Source: Aquibium pacificus
Lineage (GTDB): Bacteria; Pseudomonadota; Alphaproteobacteria; Rhizobiales; Rhizobiaceae
Length of the DNA: 64,000 bases
Assembly (NCBI RefSeq): GCF_040839445.1
Contig: NZ_JBDPGJ010000008.1
Location: 164,904-228,903 of the forward strand
Direction of reading: 5' to 3'
The number at the start of each line of letters is the position of its first letter. The first letter of the stretch is position 1. The translations under genes were made by a program, and so were the position numbers. This document shows positions 58,300-64,000 of this stretch, one piece after another. Under the pieces are notes generated by a model, which was not told where the DNA came from, did not search any database, and saw nothing but the letters and a program-made list of their open reading frames with translations.

Positions 58300-59158
58300 T
58301 GCAGAGCCGCCGCGCGGTCATGGCAGGCACGAACACCTCCGGAGCCGGCGGCTTGTTAGCCCAAGGATCCGTGCGGCCTCACGGTGTTGAAGTGACGCCG
58401 CCAGCTTTCGATCACCCCCTGGGCTTCGCTGAGCGTGTAGAAGATCTCGCCGTCGAGGAGTTCATCCCGCAGGCGGGCGTTGAAGGACTCGATGAAGCCG
58501 TTCTCCCAGGGGCTGCCGGGAGCGATGTACGCGGTCTTCGCCCCGACGGCAGCGATCCATCTCTGGACGGACGTCGCAACGAACTCCGGCCCATTGTCGG
58601 ACCGCACGTGCTCGGGCACCCCGCGCAGGATGAACAGGTCCGAGAGCACGTCGATGACGTCGGTTGAGTTGAGCTTTCGGTCGACCCGGATCGCGAGGCT
58701 CTCGTGGGTGAACTCGTCGATGAGGGTGAGCATCCGGTATTTCCATCCATCATGGGTGCGGTCCTCGACGAAGTCGTAGGAGCAGACATGGTTGGGCCGT
58801 TCGGCGCGCAGCCGGACGCACGAGTCGGCTCCGATCCAGAGGCGGCCCTTCTTTGGTTGTTTGGCGGGAACCTTCAGCCCTTCGCGTCGCAAGATCCGCT
58901 CGACCCGCTTGTCGTTGACGACCAGCCCGACTGGCTGCGCAGCAGCTCGGCGATCTTGCGATAGCCGTAGCGGCCATACTTGCGCACCAGCGCGATGATG
59001 TCGGCGGTGAGTTCCGCCTCGTCGTCACGGCCGAGCGGGACCCGGCGCTGGGTGGAGCGATGCTGTCCGAGAACCCGGCAGACCCGGCGCTCGGAGACCT
59101 TCAGCTCCGAGCGCACATGGTCGATGCAGGCGCGGCGACGCGAAGGGCTCAGATGGGG
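58300..59158 (-). pseudogene. IS3-family OrfB transposase, frameshifted
   Basis: Leftward: LSPSRRRACIDHVRSELKVS ERRVCRVLGQHRSTQR, then KYGRYGYRKIAELL in one frame. After a shift near 58940 comes VVNDKRVERILRREGLKVPA and the DDE integrase core GADSCVRLRAERPNHVCSYD, TLIDEFTHESLAI, VRSDNGPEFVATSVQRWIAA and ENGFIESFNARLRDELL. A one-base insertion near 58365 puts a TAA after RPHGSLG; the lost end (KPPAPEVFVPA) is still readable. Its 5' end is cut by the IS110 insertion. Confidence 0.8.
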
Positions 59159-60521
59159 TATTCGGGGGCGTCGCGCTACGGGAGCCGTGGCAAGATGGCG
59201 CTCCGATCCAACGCGGGAGTCCCACCATGAGCCAGCAATACCACGTCGGTCTCGATACATCCGTGAAAGAGACCTCAATTTGCATCGTCGATTCCCACGG
59301 AGCGGTTATGCACCGTACGACCGTGGAGAGCCATCCCGAGACGATCAGCACCCACCTCATCGGTCTCGGACACAGCTACGCCCGTGTCGGTCTGGAGGCA
59401 GGACCGCTCTCGCCCTGGCTTTACGCCGGCTTGGTTGAGGCGGGACTGCCAGCGATCTGCGTCGAGACCCGGCATATGCACACCGCGCTCTCGGCTCGGA
59501 TCAATAAGACCGATCGCAACGACGCGCTCGGCCTTGCGCAGATGATGCGGGTCGGCCTGTTCAAGCCTGTCCAAGTGAAGACGCCCGAAAGCCAGCAGCG
59601 TCGGCTGCTTCTAACCTCGCGCAAGCTCTTGCAGCGAAAGGCCTAAGACATCGAGAGCGACCTGCGCGGGCAGTTACGCAACTTCGGCCTGAAGGTCGGC
59701 GCCGTCGGGGCGGTCGGCTTCGAACAGCGCGTGCGCGATCTCGTGCTCGATCTTCCCTTCGCGGCCGCCGTGGTGCTGCCGCTGCTGGAGGCGCGCTCGG
59801 CATTGAGGACGCAACTGGCCAAGCTGCACAAGATTCTGCTCGACAAGGTACGTTCCGATCCGGTCTGCCGTCGGCTGATGACCGCGCCGGGCGTCGGACC
59901 AGTCGTCGCGCTCACCTATGGCACCTGCGTGGATACCCCGGCCCGGTTCGGGCGATCGCAGTACGTAGGTGCGCATTTCGGCCTGACGCCGCGGCTTTAC
60001 CAATCCGGCGAGACGATGCGCGTCGGACGCGTCTCTAGGTGTGGGGACGCCATGATGCGCGCTGCACTTTATGAGGCGGCTCTCGTGCTGCTGACGGGCA
60101 CGCGCGGCCGCTGGAACCCACTTAAGGCATGGAGTCTGGCTGTTGCCAAGCGGCGAGGCACGCAGAAGGCGCTCGTTGCCGTGGCGCGCAAGCTCGCGAT
60201 CGTGCTGCATCGCATGTGGAGAGACGAAACGGACTTCCGTTGGTCGAATACAGCGGCCTAAGGCCTCCCATCGGCGTTACGCACCATCGAGCTCCTCCGG
60301 CGCGGAGGAGATCCCTGCGGGGATGACGGGAGTGGGTGAGACCGGGGAAACTCGAGCGTCGGTTCAGCCGAACGCGCGGCTTAGATGGCTCCGCCCATTC
60401 TCTCTGATCCCATCATGAGGCGGCACCGGCCGACCTCGGAGAGAAGCAAGAGCTCCGCAGGACCGTTTACGCGCAGATAGAGGATGCCTGCCAAACCGAG
60501 TTGACCAATGACCCCCGAATA
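59159..60521 (+). mobile_element. IS110-family insertion element nested in the IS3 element
   Basis: TATTCGGGGG at 59159-59168 and its inverse CCCCCGAATA at 60512-60521 mark the likely ends. They fall exactly where OrfB and OrfA of the host IS3 break off. The 1.36-kb size fits an IS110 element. Its transposase gene is on the plus strand and carries a nonsense codon. Sequence between 60262 and 60511 is the element's noncoding right end. Confidence 0.7.
59227..60261 (+). pseudogene. IS110-family transposase with in-frame stop
   Basis: The N-terminal DEDD domain reads MSQQYHVGLDTSVKETSICI VDSHG, then GLEAGPLSPWLYAGL and NKTDRNDALGLAQMMRVGLF (residues 1-139). TAA at 59644 interrupts. The same frame resumes DIESDLRGQLRNFGLKVGAV and the C-terminal Tnp20 domain MTAPGVGPVVALTYGTCVDT with RVSRCGDAMMRAALYEAA to 60261. 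Only a Tyr-type codon changed to TAA separates it from an intact 344-residue transposase, so decay looks recent. Confidence 0.85.
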
Positions 60522-60802
60522 GAGAAGAAGTTTCCCCTTCCCGCCTCCGCCAGGATCATCTTGTCGAGCGTGAGGTCGGAAACGGCGCGCCGCAGCCGCG
60601 CGTTCCCGGCCTCGAGATCCTTCAACCGCTTCACCTGATCCGACTTGAGGCCGCCGTACTCCCGCCGCCACCTATAGTGCGTCACCTCCGTCACACCGAT
60701 CGCACGGACGGGCTCGGCGACGGACTGCCCCTGCGAAACCAGGACGTCCACCTGGCGCAGCTTGGCGACGATCTCTTCGGGCTTGTGGCGTTTCTTCCGC
60801 AT
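60522..60802 (-). pseudogene. IS3-family OrfA, 3' end cut by IS110
   Basis: MRKKRHKPEEIVAKLRQVDV, then GVTEVTHYRWRREYGGLKSD and the zipper VKRLKDLEAGNARLRRAVSD LTLDKMILAEAGRGNF: nearly complete, running into the IS110 end. The conserved helix-turn-helix is readable. On its own it is inactive. Confidence 0.8.
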
Positions 60803-60864
60803 CGGGTCCTCCTGATTGCCAAAAGACATACTTCAAGATGGACCAGTTCAAAGGGGGTGGATCA

Positions 60865-61118
60865 GACCGCCTCTGTCGTCGTGGCGCTGCCATGTAGAAC
60901 CTACCCCATAGTGCATCCTTCCATTCATGCGAGAAGTGTGCACCACCAAAATCTGGGATCAAAAATCTACGCCTCGTTTGAAGTACCCCGATGCTTTCTG
61001 CCCGAGACTTACCACTAACAGGCAGGTATCAAGGCGATCTTCGGCGCTCGTCCGACTCTTGCCTGACGAGAAGGCATAGGATAGGCGAATTGGTATCGAC
61101 AACGAGGGCCCGTGTATT
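60865..61118. other. Spacer between IS3 end and broken cytidylyltransferase
   Basis: No supported gene. Short frames on both strands lack motifs. Probably it is leftover DNA of the disrupted polysaccharide locus. Confidence 0.4.
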
Positions 61119-61877
61119 GTAAAAGTTGGAATTCTCGTCGGCGGTCTCTGAGCTCGTCTCTCCGGAGGAGCCGAAGCCGCTGGTCGAAGTCGGGGGTCAA
61201 CCGATCCTTGAGCAGATCGTCAAGATCTATGCAGCGTACGGGTTCACCGAATTCGCACGTGTTGTGGCTACAAGAGAATTCTGATCAAGGTTTACTTCGT
61301 AAATTACTATATGGAGAGTTGCGATATAACCGTTCATCTCTGCGAGAACAAGATAGACTTCCATGGCGACGCGAGCGACAAATGGACGTTTGCGCTGGTC
61401 GACACGGGATTGCACACCCCGACGGGAAGCCACATCATGCGTATCGCGCCCTACGTCAACGACGAGACCTTCTGCGTCACCTATGGCGACGGCCTGATCG
61501 ACCTCAACCTTCGCAAGGTGGTGGAGTTCCATCGCCAGCATAGCAAGAAGGCGCCCGTCACGGCCGTCCCGTCGCCGGGACGGTTCGGCATACTCGAGAT
61601 AGGTGGAAGCGAGAACGTCATCCTGTTCCATGAGCAGCCGGAAAAAGATTTCGGCTGGATCAACGGCGGCTTTTTCATTCTCGAACCGTCGATCTTCGAC
61701 TATATTGAGGGTGACATGGCCACTTGGGAACGCCAACTTCCCGAAGGACTGGCTGCCGACGGAGACCTTTCCGCCTATCGCCATTCTGGCTTCTGGCGGG
61801 CTCATGGACACGCTGCGCGACCAGCGCGAACTGGAGGCGATTTGGAACTCGAACAAGGCCCATGGAAGGCTTGGTAG
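61119..61877 (+). pseudogene. Glucose-1-phosphate cytidylyltransferase gene, multiply frameshifted
   Basis: The remains encode a sugar-nucleotide enzyme making CDP-glucose. VKVGILVGGL then stop then ARLS starts it. SPEEPKPLVEVGGQPILEQI and VKIYAAYGFTEF continue in a second frame. A third frame gives KWTFALVDTGLHTPTGSHIM, ETFCVTYGDGLIDLNLRKVV, SPGRFGILEIGGSENVILFH EQPEKDFGWINGGFF and DLSAYRHSGFW. A further shift near 61800 scrambles DTLRDQRELEAIWNSNK before the proper end GPWKAW. At least three frameshifts and one nonsense codon make it non-functional as a full enzyme. Confidence 0.82.
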
Positions 61878-61935
61878 CGCGGTGAGCGATCCCCGCCCCG
61901 GTCATGGCAACGCGCTCGTCCGATCCATCGAGGGA

Positions 61936-62373
61936 ATGTCCGCGAGCATCCTGCCGAAACGCCTGCATCGCCTTGTCCGGTTCGGCATATCCGGGCTGCT
62001 GGCCACCGGCCTCTATTTCGTTCTCGTCAATGTCGCGGTACTAACTTTCGGCACAGATCCAGCGTGGGCATCGGTCTACGCCTATCTGCTGTCGCTCCTG
62101 TTTTCCTACGCCATGCAGAGCCGGTTCACGTTCGGGGTGAAGGGTGATTCGCCGAGCCAGGTGCTGCGCTTCGGGCTGACATCCGTGGTCGGTCTCTCGG
62201 TGTCTTACTGGATTATTGTACTGAACGGCGCGCTCGAACTGCCCTTTGTAGTCGGTGCGCTTGGGGTCTGCATTCTTATCCCGGTCTGCAATTTCCTTGT
62301 ATTCAAACACTGGGTCTTTGCGCGAGCCAAAGTTGCGGATTCGGCAACCACCGTAGAATCCGAGAGGGTCTGA
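61936..62373 (+). CDS. GtrA-family membrane protein
   Basis: The 145-residue protein starts MSASILPKRLHRLVRFGISG and has four hydrophobic segments: GLLATGLYFVLVNVAVLTFG, WASVYAYLLSLLFSYAMQSR, LRFGLTSVVGLSVSYWIIVL and FVVGALGVCILIPVCNFLVF. They end with the family's KHWVFA motif. GtrA proteins help flip lipid-linked sugars (often polyprenyl-phosphate glucose) for surface polysaccharide modification. A GTG at 61882 would add 18 residues. It follows the broken cytidylyltransferase gene and precedes a methyltransferase gene by 6 bases. Confidence 0.88.
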   Translation: MSASILPKRLHRLVRFGISGLLATGLYFVLVNVAVLTFGTDPAWASVYAYLLSLLFSYAMQSRFTFGVKGDSPSQVLRFGLTSVVGLSVSYWIIVLNGALELPFVVGALGVCILIPVCNFLVFKHWVFARAKVADSATTVESERV

Positions 62374-62379
62374 GAGTCC

Positions 62380-63162
62380 ATGATCAAGGCAAAGCTGGAC
62401 AAAGGTCGACCGCCGACAGCGGCGGGTTCCGTCACACAGGAACAGGTGGCCAAGGATTTCGATCGGCTGACCGAGATTTACGAGCGCGACATCAACCAGG
62501 CCATCGCGTTCGCCGGGATGGAGCACATGTTCTTTATCGACAAGAAGCGCGAAAGCATCGTTCGTCTGGCGCAGGAGCGTTTCGGCGAAATCGACAAACT
62601 TGACGTGCTCGATCTCGGTTGCGGGCTCGGCGCCTATCATCCTGGCCTCGAAGGCGCCTTCCGAAGTCTTCACGGAGCGGATGTCTCCGCCAGAAGCGTC
62701 GAACTGGCGGCCGAGCGGCATCCGTTCGTGCACTATGTCAACTTCGACGGTGTCACGCTGCCCTATCCCGACGACAGTTTCGATCTCGCCTTTACGATCT
62801 GCGTCATGCACCATGTGCCGCCGGCGCAGTGGGACGGCTTCGTCGCTGAAATGAAACGCGTTCTGAAGCCGGGGGGCCTTGCGCTGGTCTACGAGCACAA
62901 CCCTTACAACCCGGCGACGCAATATATCGTCCGTTCCTGCGACATCGACAAGGATGCAGTTCTGCTGACGCCGCGCAAGCTGCGTGGCCTGTTCGGGGCG
63001 GCCGGCTTCGACGAGGTCCAGACCCGCACGATCTTCTCCGTTCCTCCCAAGGGCGCCTTGTTGACCCAGATCGATTCCCTGTTCGGCCATCTGCCCTTCG
63101 GCGCTCAGTACTATCTTTCGGCGATCAAGGCCGGTCCGGCTGGACACGCCGCCTCTGTATGA
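62380..63162 (+). CDS. Class I SAM-dependent methyltransferase
   Basis: The 260-residue enzyme shows motif I VLDLGCGLGAYHPGLEGAF (about residues 75-93), the post-I acidic loop LHGADVSARSVELAAER, motif II FDLAFTICVMHHVPPAQWDG (about 131-150) and motif III EMKRVLKPGGLALVYEH. It is Methyltransf_11-like. The next segment, NPYNPATQYIVRSCDIDKDA, is characteristic of sugar or lipid-precursor methyltransferases in polysaccharide loci. It follows the GtrA gene by 6 bases. The target is unknown. Confidence 0.9.
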   Translation: MIKAKLDKGRPPTAAGSVTQEQVAKDFDRLTEIYERDINQAIAFAGMEHMFFIDKKRESIVRLAQERFGEIDKLDVLDLGCGLGAYHPGLEGAFRSLHGADVSARSVELAAERHPFVHYVNFDGVTLPYPDDSFDLAFTICVMHHVPPAQWDGFVAEMKRVLKPGGLALVYEHNPYNPATQYIVRSCDIDKDAVLLTPRKLRGLFGAAGFDEVQTRTIFSVPPKGALLTQIDSLFGHLPFGAQYYLSAIKAGPAGHAASV

Positions 63163-63788
63163 GCCTATCCACCCTAATCCTCGAAATCATTTGGAACGTC
63201 GCGGCGAGACCGCCGGTTGTAGTCGTCGGCGGCGGACGCCGGGAGGGTGGGGGCGACGGTGATCGCGTCGGGCCGAGGGAGTGGTGAGCACATCTCCTTC
63301 GTGTCACGACGGAACCGTGCCGACCCACCGGTCTGGATCGACGCTACCCCAACGGGTTGAGGCGTCGAAACCGCTTCCACCGCGGTCTGGAGGGAGGGCA
63401 GGTCGGGCTGCGACATCGAGCTCCTTGCAGCGCGCCGTGAAGAGCCGCGTCGTTCGCCCCTGCGGCCGGACATCCGGCACGAGGCCCGCTATGCCAGCGG
63501 GCAGGGAACAGGTCAATCGCGATGGCTTGCGGCTAGGGCAATCGCTTGAACGTCTTTCCCGTTGAGTGAGGGCATTGTAAATGTAGTCGTCGTCCCATCC
63601 GAGTGTCTTCCTTCGAAACTTGATGTTGGCCTTGTCCAGTATGGTCTTGATGATGTTCATTCCGGCGTGGCGGATTGTGGCCATGTTTGCTGGTCAGTGC
63701 TCGGTGCGCAGGCGATTCGGGTGTCAATCGGCTCGGAATGGGGACCCTTGATCGGCGTGCAAACGGGGCTCTGACGCAATCTCGATGA
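63163..63788. other. Degenerate mobile-element DNA, no intact gene
   Basis: No frame across these 626 bases has recognisable domain order. A leftward segment, MNIIKTILDKANIKFRRKTL GWDDDYIYNALTQRE (63554-63663), looks protein-like and may be a transposase or cargo remnant; I cannot place it. The part next to 63788 resembles the noncoding end of an ISL3-type element. Confidence 0.4.
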
Positions 63789-63990
63789 TCAGGCGGCGCC
63801 GATCAGCCTGGCTTGCAGGAGATCGAGCTTCCCGCGACCGTACATCTGGCGCTTCACCAGCTTGAGCCGTGTGATACCAACGGCCCGCTGATGTGACTCG
63901 ACGGGGATTCCCAGATTGAAGCTGGCGTGATTCAAGGTGGCGTGGAGGACCTGCGCCATGCCGAGAACCGTCGAGGTCAAGCCGAGCCAT
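63789..63990 (-). pseudogene. 3' relic of an ISL3-like transposase
   Basis: Leftward, the frame ends AVGITRLKLVKRQMYGRGKL DLLQARLIGAA. This matches the C-terminal signature of ISL3-type transposases, where normally a GxINRLKLIKRxMYGRAxFDLL motif stands. Upstream residues (STVLGMAQVLHATLNHASFN) do not fit the family, so the gene is chimeric or frameshifted. It continues past the window edge. Confidence 0.55.
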
Positions 63991-64000
63991 ACGCCGTCGC

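Larger units (their letters stand above)
58214..60864. mobile_element. Decayed IS3-family element interrupted by an IS110 element
   Basis: The ends carry inverted repeats: TGATCAGCCCCCTGCGGCTG GTCCA at 58214-58238 and, on the other strand at 60839-60864, TGATCCACCCCCTTTGAACT GGTCCA. OrfA (minus strand, right side) and OrfB (minus strand, left side) are separated by the nested IS110. OrfB has two frameshifts. No target duplication is evident at these boundaries. Confidence 0.75.

Noticed and set aside
59674..60210. Minus-strand frame opposite the IS110 transposase
   Set aside because: It is a shadow of the recognisable plus-strand transposase.
49697..64000. attR for the tRNA-Glu element
   Set aside because: No second copy of the tRNA 3' end was found by eye; an 8-base GGGCGTAC match at about 54924 is too short.

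Overview
The window reads as part of a high-GC alphaproteobacterial chromosome. It is probably Hyphomicrobiales, in the Phyllobacteriaceae/Mesorhizobium neighbourhood. That is inferred from the gene order (aminotransferase-hom-glpX-recJ; thrS ... yidD ... iscU-like / folE-hisI), class I phaC, CreA, DUF1127, DUF1508 and DUF971 proteins, and the dense palindromic intergenic repeats of the rhizobial RIME/ABC style. No species-level claim is possible by eye.

Layout. (1) 1-4.3 kb, minus strand: a sulfide:quinone-oxidoreductase-like flavoprotein, a small DUF2892 membrane protein, and an RND efflux pair (adaptor, permease cut by the window edge). (2) 4.4-13.4 kb: MarC and MFS membrane proteins, a UvrD-family helicase, a VTT/YqaA protein, ssb, small proteins, and an L,D-transpeptidase followed by an OmpA-like lipoprotein. 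(3) 13.4-26.5 kb: a repeat-rich stretch with a glyoxalase-like gene ending inside a repeat, a second UvrD/PcrA helicase carrying two in-frame repeat insertions, two tiny coupled membrane proteins, an isochorismatase-family hydrolase, a hexapeptide acetyltransferase, creA, SCO, prmA, DUF1127 and a large aminopeptidase P. Two paralogues of an unrecognised family (18475-18900 and 25524-25937) share a conserved upstream box at the same distance from the start codon. (4) 26.5-49.6 kb: mostly housekeeping and metabolic genes (BBE-type oxidoreductase/HxlR divergent pair, flavin reductase and nitroreductase, acyltransferase, thrS, yidD, iscU-like, folE, hisI, patatin, recJ, glpX, hom, aminotransferase, phaC, YcbK-like peptidase). 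A MntA-HepT toxin-antitoxin pair is spliced between the iscU-like gene and yidD.

(5) From 49.6 kb the character changes. A tRNA-Glu(UUC) is followed at once by a tyrosine integrase and a lower-GC block holding a small companion protein, two helix-turn-helix proteins, a P4/D5-type primase-helicase and several unrecognised small proteins. This is an integrative element or phage satellite lacking visible structural genes. (6) 54.8-64 kb is an insertion-sequence graveyard: IS3 OrfA and IS1380 relics, a decayed IS3 element with an IS110 element nested inside it, and an ISL3-like 3' relic. Among these sit a broken glucose-1-phosphate cytidylyltransferase gene and two apparently intact genes (GtrA-family membrane protein, class I methyltransferase), the remains of a surface-polysaccharide locus.

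All calls come from reading the sequence and recalled family features; no database search was run.
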